From Plectrocnemia conspersa (Eukaryota > Arthropoda > Insecta > Trichoptera > Polycentropodidae), in the NCBI GenBank assembly GCA_009617715.1, contig VTFK01000163.1, forward strand, positions 434,001 to 498,000: a stretch of 64,000 bases of DNA. Direction: 5' to 3'. A program made the translations under genes and the position numbers. Position 1 is the stretch's first letter. Each line of letters begins with the position of its first letter. This document shows positions 23,725 through 37,910 of the stretch, piece by piece. The notes below the pieces were generated by a model. That model made no database searches. It had not been told where the DNA came from and saw nothing but the letters and a program-made list of their open reading frames with translations.

Positions 23725-24400
23725 ACCGAAATGATACAACTTGGATCCATTGCTGTTTTTATTGTTCATTAAAGTCATAGAGACGGTAATGAATCACTCG
23801 TTTTTTTATTACATGTGGACGACTTGAAAATTTTCAAGAGAATGTAATCGTTTTCGGATTCCCTTGACTTGCAGGAGAATCTCAATTGTTTATGGAAATG
23901 GGCTTTCGATAACCGATTGTCTTTCAGTATCATGAAATGTCACATAATTTTATTTTTATGGTCTGATGCCGACGAAGTACTTCTACTATATTGATAGATA
24001 TACATATTCTAGACATACCTTGCTTTATTAAGGTTTGACGTTTAAGAAGCACTAAAAATCACAGTAGATGGATAAATAAAAAAAACGGGTTTATCTTGAG
24101 AAATTTGCGCTACCTTAAGAATACTTTCATATTGCGCACACTTTATGATTCCCTAGTCTGCAGCATTCTAGAAGCAGGCCTGCTGAGAATGAGCGGTAGA
24201 GGGGACAAATTTCCCATCTTGAGGGTCCAATCCAAAAGCAAAAAACAAGACCTCAAATAAGGAATCTGAACATCTACAGTTGTTTGAGATGTACCTTAAT
24301 ACTGACGTATTTCAAATATATGTTTCTTTAGCCCTTTTTTATACATATACAAGAAATAAAGAGAGCAGAACATTGCCTTCAAAAGCTACACAATGTGTTT
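23725..24400 (+). pseudogene. LINE reverse-transcriptase remnant with 3' region
   Basis: Broken plus-strand frames give reverse-transcriptase landmarks in order. 'NLDPLLFLLFIKVIE' (about 23740-23785) is the 'G--LGPLLFLLFINDI' block. 'VDDLKIFKRM' (about 23817-23846) is the catalytic (F/Y)ADD block. 'SDSLDLQENLNCLWKWAFDN' (about 23857-23916) and 'FSIMKCHI' follow in the usual spacing for Jockey/I-like LINEs. A 'DSLVCSILEA' block appears near 24141-24170. The segment at 24174-24400 is shared in inverted orientation with 35760-36000, so it belongs to a multicopy element. Confidence 0.7.
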
Positions 24401-26125
24401 CTTATATTAGTAATTAGTCTTTATTGACAGCACTTATGCGCTGTCATTGTGACGGTGCGAATAGTAGTTTTGAGACTTTGCACATTTTTGTTAAAAATGT
24501 TTTTTTAAGCGAAATATCCAAAACTCTCTAAAATATATAACTTTAAACTGGCAACGTTTGCCAAAATTTAATTACACTTTATCTGTATAGAGAAGCTAAT
24601 ACAAATTCACATTATTTATATAATATTTAAAATCCCTTATAAATTAAACATATTTTTTTTAATTTATAAAAAAATGTAAGTGTGATTTTGATATGGGTTT
24701 TTTTCAATTTAAAACGATAAAATCAATTACAAAGTTCATTCTTAAACGCGCCAAAATCTGTCAAATTTGCTTACATAAAACAACTCTTTTATCATCTGTC
24801 AAGCGCGCGCCGGTAAACAGTTTAGTGCAATTAAATAATCACAGCATTTTTCTTACAAAGTGCTAATTGAATATGTTTTAAAATGATGTAGCATTGGAAT
24901 TATAGACAATATAATCAAAACTTTAAATTATGGGTGTGCTAGTATGTGTTTGGTTATATAAATAATATATCATGGTTATTCTAACAGAATTACTATTGAC
25001 TTTTAGGATCAAATATTAAAAGACAAACAGCAGTGATTTGGCAATTAAAGATATATTATACATACCAAAGTAAATTAAACATATTACAATGGTAGTAATA
25101 ATGAAAAATATCATATTAGTGTCAACAAAAAGTAACATTTTACCCACTATATAGTATCGTTTAAAGGTAATTATCAGAAACAATACAAGAGCTAATAACA
25201 TTTACGTATGGCAAACAGTTAAAATATAACGTATTGCGACAACTTTGAATAAGATGAAGTGATGCCATTCTACGTGTTTAACCCTCTACAGTAACTTTCA
25301 TTAATTTTGCTCTTCGGTTGTCGTTTAAATTTTATTTATGGATTATATTAATAGTAATAATGTGTTCAAGGTCTTATTGTTTTTAATTGTTTTTCAGAAG
25401 CAATGATAGAACAATTTTATGACCTATATGACGACAACGTAAAATCGGTATATATAAACAAAAAGTGAATCATCTCAACTTGAAGTCACTGTTAATGTTT
25501 ATGTATTGTAAAGGAAAAACTCACTTTTCGGCCTCGGAACTCAAAATGTGAAGATTTCAACACGAAGATTCTTGTATGATTGTTTCTATAGTTTAATCAA
25601 TGTATTCTTCTAATCCTCACACACACACTATATATATATTTAATTTTCATAGTTATAACACACTTAGTTAATTTGCAACCCGAATATTTATAGTCAATCA
25701 AATCGAACAACGCACATAACAAAATAATGAAAATTACTGTCACAGCAAAATTATTTAAAACTGTTGCCACGTTACTGTCGGCCATCTTGTTTTATATTTG
25801 AATGCTTACTTTTCATTGGTCGAAACAACAGAATTCATTGCCGGAGGACAATCGAACAAATTAATTTTTATTTTTATTTTTAAATTAAATATATTTCCTT
25901 TGTTTACGTGTATTATTATACACCGTTCATACAAACGATACAATTTACACGATAATGTTTAAGGCTTAGAACAAATATATTATATATAAGATTTTGCAAT
26001 CCATGATATATGAATATTAACAATTACATTACAGTTAATAGATATTTATCTGTACTTTTATTACAAAGAAGTCTGTAATATAGAATAGTTAAAATATCAA
26101 AAATATATCATTCTGGCTCTATGTT
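24400..26125. other. AT-rich intergenic DNA, no feature seen
   Basis: No convincing gene. Short minus-strand frames (25016-25201 and 25597-25785) are hydrophobic because of AT-rich codons and are not supported. Confidence 0.5.
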
Positions 26126-26129
26126 AATA

Positions 26130-27246
26130 TTGGTTGTTCCATAAATCTTTGTGTGTTTTATTACATTTGCAAAAATGCATAACTTTTTGTAAATGTACAA
26201 TAATTTTAGTAAAATTTTCAGTGCTTGTTAACAGTATCGTATCAGTGATGCTCTTTAGTCCTTGGATATTTTTTCATCAATCAATAATGGCAATGGAGAT
26301 AAAATAATCTCAGTTTAGCTATATTATGTTTTATGAATTTTAACTCAGTCATAATGCAACAATAGTAATAAAGCATACCTGTAAAGCAATGGGCAGGGAT
26401 GCTATTAAATTTATAAAGTGTCAAATTTTGCCATTGAAGATCTACTTAAGGGCGGGTAGTCCTTAATGGTTGTTAGTGAGGATATTAGGGTTGCCATCGA
26501 AACATATTTGAGAATAATGTTACGAGAGCAAGTACAAAAGCTCAATGTATCGCCTACATCAGTTCAAATGTATTGAAAAAAATACGAAAGTTGTCAACTT
26601 GCAGAATATGGTACCTCATGAATTGTCTGAGGTAAACCTCGTGCAGCGTGCTTAATCATTAATGATTCTAGAACAGAAAAAAATATTTTTGAGTCGTGTT
26701 GCTACTTAAGATGATAAGTGGATCCTTTATGTTAACACGTGACATAAAAGTTATTGGCTGGACGCAAATCAACCCCCAAAAAGATAATGTTATGAATTTG
26801 GTGAGATATGAAAGGTATAATTCATTATGAATTATTAGATTATAAGCATACAGTTACGACATTGGCATAGTTTTTTTAGCTAATTTGATTAAAAGCAGCT
26901 TTGATAATAAAAATACATGCCCTTATAAATCAAAGAAGTGTAATTTTACACCAATTCAGCGCTTGTCCTCATGTGATGAAAAATACGATAGAAAAAATAA
27001 TCGATTTTCTTTGGAACTTCTTCCTCACCCACCGTATTCTCCTGACATTGCTCCAAACGACTAGCATATTTTTAGATCCCTGCAACAGTTTTTAGGTGCA
27101 AACACGATATTAACGAATTTATTTCTTTAAAAAATGCATTAGCTTTCGGATCAGATAATTTGACTAACATGTGGAGAATGATTTTAAGAAATTTATTATT
27201 TATTCAAAGGACTTTGAAAAACGGTAAATTCTTATGGAACAACCCG
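26130..27246 (+). mobile_element. near-full-length dead mariner element
   Basis: Terminal inverted repeats sharing GGTTGTTCCATAA lie at 26132-26144 and, inverted, at 27232-27244. TA dinucleotides directly outside both ends (26128-26129 and 27247-27248) fit the mariner target duplication. The interior reads decayed mariner transposase in order: 'LNVSPTSVQMY' (helix-turn-helix region), 'VPHELSE' (linker), 'DDKWILYVNT' (first catalytic block), 'WLDANQPPK', 'INQRSVILHQFSACPHVMKN' (corresponding to ILLHDNARPH), and finally 'HPPYSPDIAPND' (about 27030-27062). The length of 1,117 bp is slightly below the usual 1.3 kb. Many stops and frameshifts make it inactive. Confidence 0.85.
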
Positions 27247-27249
27247 TAT

Positions 27250-30200
27250 AATTTATATTATATACATGTGTTGCAAACTTGTTTATATATTAAATACTAT
27301 TATCATAAATATATTGATTATGTTTTGATTATAAACATTATTCTTATAAATAAAATTATATGTATATACATATATACGTAGATTAAATACAAGCTGACTA
27401 TTTGTAAAAAAACCTGCATATTAAAATACGTATACGATGTGAGGTCATTTGAAGAAAAAAATGCCTTTCAGATTTTTTAACTAGCAACCAATCAAAATCT
27501 GAAAGAAATTCATAAATCGTTTAAACTCGACAGTTCTCACTAAACGCAATAAACCCGCTCAGGGACCTTTCAATCATCTCTTGAAACGGTCCTAATATTT
27601 AAATCGCTATCTGAAATAAATACATAAGAAATTCGGCAAACGGGTTTCTGTCAAAAGCTTCGCTCCCTGCCGTCTTTCAGTCAGCCAGCGGCTACGTGAG
27701 AACTGGGTTAGAGAGAATAAAGCTCGTAAAAAAATACATATGCGAAAATAAAGACAGACGGGCGGACGCACACATTTGCAGACAAATATTCGAATAGACG
27801 TTTCGCATAGGTTCCAATTACGTGGGTCCAAATTTGACGTCCAAAAAAGAGGCAAACTATTAAATTTTGAATGTTGAAATTGCAAGACGTGGGATAGAAT
27901 TGCGCAGCCGATTTTTTTATGTATCAAGCTACAGTCCTTCTTAAATAATTTTATTTTAAGAACAAACCTACGGATGTTTGAAATTTCGCAATCAATGACC
28001 AAACAATATTGTGAAAAAAGTATTTAAAACATATCCATAATGCCATATTTTATATATCACTATGTCAGGTGAGCTTTTGCATCGTAAATATGTTTTATTT
28101 ATACAAAAAATATATGCATATTAATTTATTTATAAATTTCCAAGGATTAGTAAAAACATACAAAAAAGGAACTGATTCTAAATATTTACATCTCAAACAG
28201 TTAATAATGTGAAAAAATATGATTTCAATAACATTTATAGAACAACACAATTTTTTTCTGTTAAATTGCCTATCACGTGTGAATAATGTCTTTACAATTA
28301 AAATCACACGTCAATTTATTACTCTGCTAATATAATAGATGCTCTATTTACCTGTAGGAAATATGAAAATTACCATTTATTTAATTCGATAATTTTAAAT
28401 TGATAACTATCTTACTGTTGGCATTAACACGGTGGGTCAAACCTTAGTCAAAGACAAACTAATAACATTTACTTTTAACACACATTCTTCACAATATCAT
28501 ACAAATTGTTTAAATAATTTCAAAAAATAATATAATTATTACTGATTATTTATAAGGCTTCTAATGCGGCCATAAAATCTATATCCTTGGTTTGTAATGA
28601 TTTTGATGTCACGGTATTTTCTAACTAATGTTTTCTGTAATAATGCATGAAAATATTTTTAGCATAATATTGTAGTTCACATTGTGTTTAATTACATATA
28701 TACATATGCACCTTTATATACAATTTTTCAGCTTTTCAGTATGATTTTCCTTAAGGCTTTAACTATTAATATTATGATTAATTCGCCGCTAACCTTGATA
28801 GTGTGTATTATGTAATCTTTAATATTTTTTTCTACATATTATAATTTTAGAGATTGTTATCATGAGTTAAAATTAAGGGAGCTTAATATTTTATTTAAAG
28901 AATTTAATTATGGTATTAAGACCATCAATAGTACAGTGAATAAATACTATTTTTATTGTACAATAAATACAATAAAATAATAAATAAAAAAAAACTTATT
29001 CAGAGGTCGAAGAACTTGGATCAGCTTTTGCTAAAGCTGAGCTTTTGCTTATTTGTTATAATATTTTTCTTGAACATATGCATGTGCTTTATATAATCCA
29101 AGAAAATACATATTTGCAATATGGTATGTACTATTATATATGTATATTTATATACAACTGCTCACCTGTCGATCTACTTAGGGCGCAAACTCCTTTGGTT
29201 TAAACCTCAGGAATGTTGCACTATTAACTTTTAGCACTCGCGTATGCACGCAAGAAAGTAATTGTAAATAAATTCTTTCTTTGTTCAAATGCATTCATTT
29301 TTAAAAATAACTATAGCTCATTTTTATTTATTCATATAAATAAACACGTAATTAATTGCGTGCTTACATTATATAATTATATAATTAATAGTAACACGTA
29401 ATGATGCTTCGTAGATGTCACACGCGACAATTGATCTTAGGTTTAAATGCGAAAATTATGCAGTCCGATTAACATTCTCATTAAATGCTAAGATATTGAT
29501 GATGATGATGGTAAAAAAAAAAACTAAAAGCATTAATAATACTGTGACGCAGACCAAGTCACTTATTAACAACTAAAATGTAAAAAAAAATATAATCAGT
29601 AAAAAATTACAAAAAAACTTAAAAATTCACTTGCAAAATTATGCATAAATTTATCTACGTAAACTGTCTGATAAGTGGGAACTAAATTATGGAATTACAT
29701 GTGTTGTAGTTTTGCTTTCAGTGATTTTGATATGATTTTTTTATTGTTTTATTTTTTTAATGTGAGATTTAAAAGGCATATGTATTAGAGAAAAGCGGCA
29801 TTAAAATATAATTTCACCCAAAAGTAAAGTCAGCCAAATAATACTGAAGAACATTGATATTTTAGTCATAAATTCCGATGGTAATATGATACATAATAGT
29901 TTACGAGTGAAATATTTTTTTTAAACAGATGAGGGACAAAGCAACTCAAGAAATATCAAAAGCAACTCACTAAATATGAAATATCAAATTCGACCCATTA
30001 GATATGCTACAATATTTTATCGCGAGTCTACGAGTATGACAACGTTAATGCAACGCTTAGCAAAATCTATAGCTGCATCCCTTGTTCTTAAACGTTGTGG
30101 ACAGGACGTCAGCGCTCAAGAATGCTTTTTTAACTCGAGCCATCCAGCTACTCAACAATCTTTTCAGACAAAATGTTGTATTCGGCGATAGTTATTAGAA

Positions 30201-30330
30201 TCTGGTGCAATTTACGTGGAATCTGCCAATCAATTATTTTTTGCTGAGGGGGGAGTGCAATATTCGTGGTATCCGTAAAATCCATTCACTCACACTTGCA
30301 ATGATATAATGGTAATACGCCAAACTTAAG
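27250..30330. other. intergenic DNA, no supported gene
   Basis: Contains a 131-codon minus frame (28002-27607) and a 71-codon plus frame (29976-30191). Neither shows a domain, signal peptide pattern or splice context I can support. A (GAT)n run lies near 29497-29512. The remainder is AT-rich. Confidence 0.4.
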
Positions 30331-30334
30331 TCTT

Positions 30335-30640
30335 TACCACGTCATTTTCCCTCAGATTATGCATCCTCTGCGCATTCTCGGCTCGTTTTTGGGTTAATCT
30401 AAGCATAATCAAGCGATTCACATTTATATCATATCGTGTTTAGTTAAAATAAGACATTGCGTAATGCGGCAATCATCGGTGGACAACGACAACATAAAAG
30501 GCGAGCCTCGGATGAATATCAAAACGGATGAATATGAAATATTATAATATAACTAAACGCGGCCACGGTTGGTTTGTTTATATCAGAGGTGTGAAAACGT
30601 CGGTTTGTGTGCCGGTGTGAATCGATTCGAAGCACGCTTT
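30335..30640. promoter_or_regulatory. possible conserved noncoding element
   Basis: A balanced-composition block with CpG-containing words lies between AT-rich flanks. No open frame is convincing. The regulatory role is only inferred. Confidence 0.2.
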
Positions 30641-31029
30641 GAGACCGTATAATTATCGATTGTCTAATCATATATAATAGTAAATCTTAGAGTAACGTGT
30701 AATAAAACAGTACGAATTGTTAGTTATTATGTAATATAATAACTGCATTTATTTTAAGCATAGAGAATTTTTTTATTATGCTGACACTAAATAAAAACAT
30801 ATAACATAATATATTTACATTTAACCGATAAATGTGTTTTTAATAATATTTAAGATATACAACTTTTAAGCAATATTACTACAAATTTAACACTGCTTTA
30901 AAGAATAGGACAAAACAAGCAAATTTACTTAGTATCAGACAAGAAAATTGCTTTCATTTCCTCCAACACATTTCACATTTTCATCACAAAATTGAATTAT
31001 ATCACATATAAAACCATACGCGAGTATAA

Positions 31030-31440
31030 TATTGTATTTTTCAGGCGAAGTTACGTCACTTTTCCGTTCACAAAGCACCGTTCGATACAAAATTTAAGCT
31101 TTTACCTGTCGAGCTTTCTGCGCGCAAGTTCTCGCAAAGTTTTGTTCGCTAGGTCGCATCCGGTTGTATTTCGGCCCTGTGCATCTGTAATTCGGTCAAG
31201 CTGTGCCACAATGGCCTGCCTGCCTCCCAAGCCCACAATATCTCGTGGACATTCGGGGTCCAGTTTTGTGAACGAAGGCCATTGACCCTACCGAGGCTCG
31301 CTGCACTCGGTTTGTTTTGGTTCGGGCGACATTCGCAGCTTTCACGGTGCATCGGGTCCGCCTCTTACAAATTCTTACCCCAGAATGTGCATCAGGAGTG
31401 GCCAAAGCACGGTACACGTGTCTGGCGTTGAGTTGAAATA
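31030..31440. promoter_or_regulatory. GC-rich island of unknown role
   Basis: About 400 bp of GC-richer, CpG-containing sequence. The plus frame at 30992-31285 and the minus frames at 31352-31149 and 31417-31196 overlap one another and carry no family signature. It may be a noncoding exon, a promoter or an enhancer. Confidence 0.3.
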
Positions 31441-34400
31441 AAAGTTTTCAAAAAGAATATTGATAAGACAGTCAACATAAAAGTCTTTTGAGAGAGCTTT
31501 TAGTTAAAGCTCTACTCAGATGCGCCACGACTAAAAACGCATATGTTGTTAATATTCTAAAGATTACGATACAAGGTCTTGTAAACATGGAAGTGATTTT
31601 TTTACTTGATTAGTAATATTTCGGTTTTCGTCAAGGTACAGATTGTTATAATTGCATTGTTAATCTGTTCCTGTTAATGTCAATACAGGTAAATGTAACA
31701 AGAACCAAAAAATGAGTGAAAGTTCATCAGCAATGATTGATTTCATTTGACGTTTAACGATCGATGAGAATATTCACACGCTTTATATTCGGACGGATAT
31801 CGAAAGATTAGGCTATAAGTAACTGTGCGCGCGTTGGGTGCCAAAAAATACTTCTATGAAATTAAAAGCTCGCTCAAGAAACTTGTTCCCCTAATTCATT
31901 AAGACCTAGATTTAATAGAAAAATATCGTTTAAAATGCAAGTTAATGACAAACTAAAATGATTTAAAAATATTGCATCTGATTTTTCCGGACATGATTTT
32001 TTGGGCGGACACGGATTATTTTAGAAATAAATTATTCCGAAACACTTTTTTTAATATTATATAAAAACAAATTTTTTTTGAGTTTGTACTCCCAAATTAA
32101 ATGTAGCAATCTAATTGAATTGAATCCAATTAATCTTTTTTTTTTTCATTAGTTTTTCAAAACAATCATTGTTGATATTTTGAGTATTTTTTTATACATT
32201 TTTGATTGCTTGATGTCTATAAAAACGGACAAATAGATGTTAAATAAAAATTGATTTGGAATTTTTTGATCCGTAAAAATTTGTCTGCCAAATTCGTGTA
32301 TGGAAACATTCTGTCCAGAAAAATCACCAAACCCTATCGTTCATATACGATCTCTTGAAATATAACTCGATAGCTGACCTAACCGAAAATTCACCACTTG
32401 ATACAAACTATGATATAATTATTAATATAATGTCAACTATATCAGTAATACATAATATAATACAAGAGTCGGTGCGAGCGACAGCAAGCAGCTTTTTAGC
32501 AAAATGCGCTAATAAATTGGCGCTTTGCGCTCATAATTTTGCGAAATATTTTTTGATAGTTTTGTAACTCACAGCTCATTTTAACTAAATTATTTTTATT
32601 TATTGCTATTTAATTAGTGAACTTTAGCTTTTAATGCATTAGTTTCAAGATACGTAAAATTACATTTTTTACCTGTAAAAATGCTAGTTCGATAGACTGG
32701 CAATAGACGTCAAGTTCCATAACTATAAGGTATATTTTGCTTACTAAATTAATTACAAACTATAATTTAAAGGTACACACAATATATATAACTTTTTAAA
32801 GTTTTGAACGATATCAAACTGTGAAAAATCATAGATTACAAATATATTTAAGTAAAAATAGAGATAAATTTAAAACTTTTTTTAATAAAAATGTGACATG
32901 TAATAACTAAATGTGTTTAATTAGGTTTTACTTAAAAATGTCGGTCGACTGTGTTGAACTTGTAAAGTAGATTCCTGTTTTAAATAGTAAATATTGCACG
33001 TGAGCGTAGATGAACGAAATACCAACATCGTAGTACAAAAAAAGTTTAGTACCCTTCTTCCGCTTCTAACATATAAACGAATAATCTTGTCTCCGGCATA
33101 TTTAGTACAAAAAATATATCCTATTTATAATATTAGTAATTTATAAAAGGTTCAACAATACTTTAATATTGTTTTGCGAATTAGTTTTATTCTAAAATTG
33201 AATATGTAAAACATATGGTTAACAAATAAATATTTATACTTGTATTTTTACAATCAAGACACAAGCAATAAAAAAGTTTAAAAGTTACAAAATATAACGT
33301 ATTAATTGAACATGTAAAATACTAAATTAACAGTAGAATGGACATAGTATTATTATTTAAAAAAATGTTATTTCATTATAGTATTATTTAATTTTAGTGT
33401 TATTTGCATCACTTTTGACCTGTATTTAATCTACCTGTTTCGTTATCTTAATTTTAAAATAATATTATACATGTCAAACAGAGGTTAAAGCGTATATACT
33501 AAATGTATATGTAAAAAAAACGTAAATTTATTTATACTTACCATTGAATAAATTTGCAATTATTTTAAAACGTATACAACCACACATTATCACTACACCG
33601 AATATAGTTGCCGAATAAATAATATTTATTATATTTTTTTCAATGCCATTTGCGATAAGATAAATAATTATTAATCTATAATTGTTTTATATTGCATAAG
33701 CATTAAACATACAAATCTTATAGATTATAATATTTTATAAATGTTTTTACACAACAAATTACGATAGTATTTTTATGATAAAATAATAATATATAATTGA
33801 TTGAATTAATGCGTATAACATAACATAATATATAAAATCAAATAAATAATATTAATAATAAAATGAGGTAAATAAATATAAATTTTACTGGAAGTTAACA
33901 CAACTAATATATTTGAAGCATAAAACAGTCACCTGTTTTATCGGCTTCGGTTTTTAATATTTTGTTGAAAAGTTTCTTAATAAAACCGTAAGATGGCGTT
34001 GTTCTTGTAATATTAAATTTTATCATATGTACTTTTATATGATTCCGTATAGCACATAAAACTAGCTGAAAAAGCATATTCGGCACATAAAAGGTCAGAG
34101 TTTAATTCGGATAATCTGGGAAAACAAAAATACACAGGTTCAGCAGAAAATTCACTGCTTGCGAACAACACGATAACCAAAATATATTGATCTATAATAT
34201 TTGATCAGCTTAGTGAAATTAAGCTTAGGAAAATTAGAAAATTTGTTACACACATAAATTACTGATTAATTATAAATCTAATTAAAACAAACATTGGTTA
34301 CAGTATAATGCAATAGATAGCACTAGTATCAATGATTAGAACAAAACAAACCTATTCATTATCAATATTGCCATACGTAAAATTTGATTTTAAAATATAT

Positions 34401-35755
34401 GTACTTTTATTTTCTGTAAATCGTGTTCTTTTGTCACTTGTAAAAAAAATATTTGTTTTGCCGGTTGCTACCATAGCAGATAAAAAATAATTGTTTTAAT
34501 ATGTTCAAGGCCATTTCGATAGTCTTACTTTTTTTATTTGCCATGTAAACAAAATTACACTGTTAATTTGGTATGCCTTATTCTGTTTTACTAAGTATAT
34601 ATTTTAAATGTTTTTGTTGAAATATAAAAAAAAACGTTAGTGAACATAACGCCAAGAATATTTTATGCTAGATTAGCGGAAGTTGACAGGAAGCTTAAAC
34701 AAATCTATTATGTACATGACAAATTTATTGGCTATTCAATTTGCTTCCGTAAGTAGTCATATCGTTCGAAATAGTATATATATATATTTAAATGCTTATT
34801 AGGTTAACAATTATATTTAGTTATCATGCTAGCTTGACACGCGCATTTATTTTTGAATACAAATTACAAATGACTCTTGGTGATTCAATGTTGCTGCTTG
34901 GCTGAACTAGGTTTGACGAACAAAGTGGAAGCGGTTGCCTTTCTCTTCAAAGATGTAAACTTCGCGGAATTTCGGGGTTGAACTTCTGTGAATTTTAAGC
35001 TAATAGCGTAGAAAGTGATGCTAAGAAAATCTAAAGTAAACGTAATTAATGATAATCGAATTAGGAGAAAATCAACAATCCTCTTCTCTACAACTCCTAG
35101 ACCAATCATGGATGACGTAAGGTGAAACTATGATCTTTGTTTTTTATCTAATAATATCTGATTAAATAGTCTAGCTATTTGCCAGATGTATTCTGATTTA
35201 TTTTAGATATGCCCAGAAAAACTTGTGTTATTCAACTAACCATCGGAATAAACTTAAACATATTTTAAAGTATGCCTACAAATTCAATAATTGTTTAGTT
35301 GGTTCTTCAAACTCGATAAGGCAGCCTTCGCACAAGGGATAAAAGTCGTACACACTTATAAGAACATCCTTTAATCCTCCTCGAAGAGAAAAGTTGAACA
35401 AAATGCTTTCAATCTAAGTCACATAACAATGAAATTTGTAAATATCTTCTGCTCAGAGTGCTGACCGTCTTTAATTATTTATATATTTGTGTCATTCACA
35501 ATAGATCCTGTTTTAGCATTAATTGCTTCAGAAAGAAGATGCATCGCTGGCACATTGTCCTATTGGTTCCTTTTGAACAGCGGCTAAAACGTCGTTTTAG
35601 CAACACGTGCATGTGACAAAAAACATTCACTTTTAAGACTTTTTATTAGTGAATCTTGTTCAAGTTAACTTCGACATGACGATTATGGCTTTTATGACAA
35701 ATGGAGCCGCACCAAAAAACTACAATCTTTAATAATGTTTATTGTGCAAGTACTA
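31440..35755. other. AT-rich intergenic DNA, no supported gene
   Basis: No coding or mobile-element signal that I can defend. Isolated frames of 60-74 codons lack any signature. Confidence 0.5.
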
Positions 35756-35759
35756 CCTA

Positions 35760-36000
35760 GAAAGTGGGTACTTTTGAAGGCAATGTTCCACTTCTTTTAT
35801 TTCTTGTATGTATAAAAGGAACTTATACCTGAAATACATCAATACATACATCTCAAACAACTGTAGTTAAGTTCAGATTCATTACTTGAGGTCGATTTTT
35901 ATTAATTTATTCTTGCTATGATTTTTTCCAGAGTCGGGCCCCTCAAGGATAACGGGCTCCAGGAATTTGTCATCTCTCAGCAGGGTTACCTACAGTCGAA
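35760..36000 (-). repeat. LINE-associated repeat, inverted copy of 24174-24400
   Basis: The reverse complement matches the 24 kb copy in order: 'CCCTGCTGAGA', 'GACAAATT', 'GACCTCAA', 'CTACAGTTGTTTGAGATGTA', 'TTTATACATA', 'CAAGAAATAAA' and 'GAACATTGCCTTCAAAAG'. Divergence is substantial, so these are old copies of one family whose 24 kb member is attached to a LINE reverse transcriptase. Confidence 0.6.
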
Positions 36001-36099
36001 GATAACACTTTTCATTTTTTTATAATATTTTATATATATATAATGAACCTATGCAGAGAAATTGCTATACGAACTCAAATTAAAATCTTCGGTAAAATT

Positions 36100-36370
36100 T
36101 CGTATTGTATGAGTTGTATCATGAGACGGATATCGTCAAGTATGTTAAAATATGAGGTATCAGGTGGGCTGCACATCTGTTCTGCATAAACGACACAAAA
36201 AATGGGAAGCGATTAACATCTTATAAGCCTGAGGATAAGATGAGCACAAGTAAACCGCGACTACGTTGGTTGGACGGTGTACAAAAATCAGCGACTGGCA
36301 CAGCATGATCCAAGATAGAGCGAGGTGGGTTAGAATTTATAGCGCTATGGCTACGATGATGATAAGATAG
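36100..36370 (+). pseudogene. LINE 3' end remnant
   Basis: Near 36253-36285 the frame reads 'KPRLRWLDGVQ' and, after a shift, 'ARWVRIYSAMAT' (about 36325-36355), then an ATGATGATAAG end. The pattern 'RP-LRWLD-V--D' followed by 'W--I...' and a stop is the standard C-terminus of RTE/BovB- and Jockey-like reverse transcriptases in insects. The upstream portion is too decayed to read. Confidence 0.55.
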
Positions 36371-36379
36371 AAATGTTAA

Positions 36380-37905
36380 TTATATACAAAACAGTGCTTT
36401 TACTTGCTATTTTTCGAAATCTTATAGCCTTTGGTGATTGATATTTTCTTGACATTTCTTTTCATTTTCAAAAATGATTTATTTTTGGTCTTTATATAAA
36501 AAACTAGTAAAACTATATGTTTTCAATATATGTGGCGTATAATATTTAAAGTTTCACATGTATATTTTTTTGCAAATCGAAATCAATCCACTGCATTAAT
36601 AGTTAAGAATATACCACCTATTGCCGCATAAAATTAAAAAAATAAAACTAAAAATACAGTGTTTAGTTTGTGTATTGGTTCATCAAACCGCATAGACCAG
36701 TGTTCGGCGAGAACACACTCCGTTCCAGCCCTCGGACAGATGGCGTCGCGTATTTAACATTTAATTAAATTAACAAGCTTATATCTTCAAACGATTATTA
36801 CCTATTTTGTATATACCAGAAAAGCTGTGTCATGCATAAAATAATTATACATTTACATACACATTACGCTGTTCGTAAGCGTTCGCTGCGGAAACGAAGT
36901 TTAGGCTTGATTGCTTTATTTCGTTTATCGCTGAAAATTGTTTTTGGCAGCACTGCCAAAAAGAGATTCAGCACTGCTAAATTAGATCGAATCACGCACG
37001 CATTTGAAATTGGTTAAAAAAGAAACTTTAAACGCGATACTCACCGATAAGACTTTTCGGGTAAAAAATCTTGTTTGCAAACTTTCGGCGGTTGAATCTT
37101 AATTTATTATATAAGCGAAATAAATTTCGTCACAGTTTAGCAGCGAACAACTTTTTAACAACCGGTTTTAAGATAAAATGCCGGCGAAGTGTTCGGAATT
37201 AATTTCGATTAAAAATATGTTTTATATAAAAATAATAGTTCAGTTACATACCCCAAGTTCTGGCATCTTTAATATTATGTATTATTATCACACGGCATCG
37301 ATAAATCAGGTAAATGTGCGATTATAACGTCGAAACTATATTGACGTTTACTACGATATCCAAATGTCAAGATGACCTTAAAAAGCAACGTAAATGTCAC
37401 ACGGCAATATCAATGAATATTGTATAACTAAATATTATATAACTATTCACGAAACAAGTCGCTTTTTACCACATCTATTACATTAATTATTTCAATGCCG
37501 AATAGGATTTTTTCACAACGTGTACACTACGACGATACAATTGCTACTGATGATGACATAGCGCGTGCTTCAATGTCCATGTTCATTTTTGTAATCTGAT
37601 CTAAGTGTTGTCAGTTTTTTTTCTAATGTTTAATATATATTTATATTTTTGGAACATTGAAAAAACGCACGATGAAAATACAAGCACTTCCTGTTATAAC
37701 TTTTACACGTGCTAAGCATGTTTATTGTTAAACAAACAATCAGTTTAAAATATACAACAAAATTACAATAGCTTCTATTAATGAAGTAGAATCATCACTT
37801 GGTAAGATTAGATTATGAATTTCAGTATAAAAATAAAACGTTATGCTCCAAAATCCCATACGTTTTCCATGAAAATCAATTTGATCTATTTGCTGTTTAA
37901 ATATT
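36380..37905. other. intergenic DNA; CpG-richer patch at 36850-37210
   Basis: The patch contains 'TTCGCTGCGGAAACGAAG' and an inverted 'TTTTTGGCAGCACTGCCAAAAA' region (about 36940-36961), a hairpin-like palindrome. A 61-codon plus frame (36832-37017) there has no signature. The flanks are AT-rich. Confidence 0.35.
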
Positions 37906-37910
37906 GATTG

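Noticed and set aside
27607..28002. 131-codon minus-strand open frame
   Set aside because: It is the longest frame in the desert but has no recognisable domain, no splice context and a chance-like composition with many Phe, Leu and Arg residues. I do not call it a gene.
29976..30191. 71-codon plus frame with a basic, Cys-containing product
   Set aside because: No signal peptide pattern, no cysteine-scaffold spacing I recognise and no neighbouring exon.
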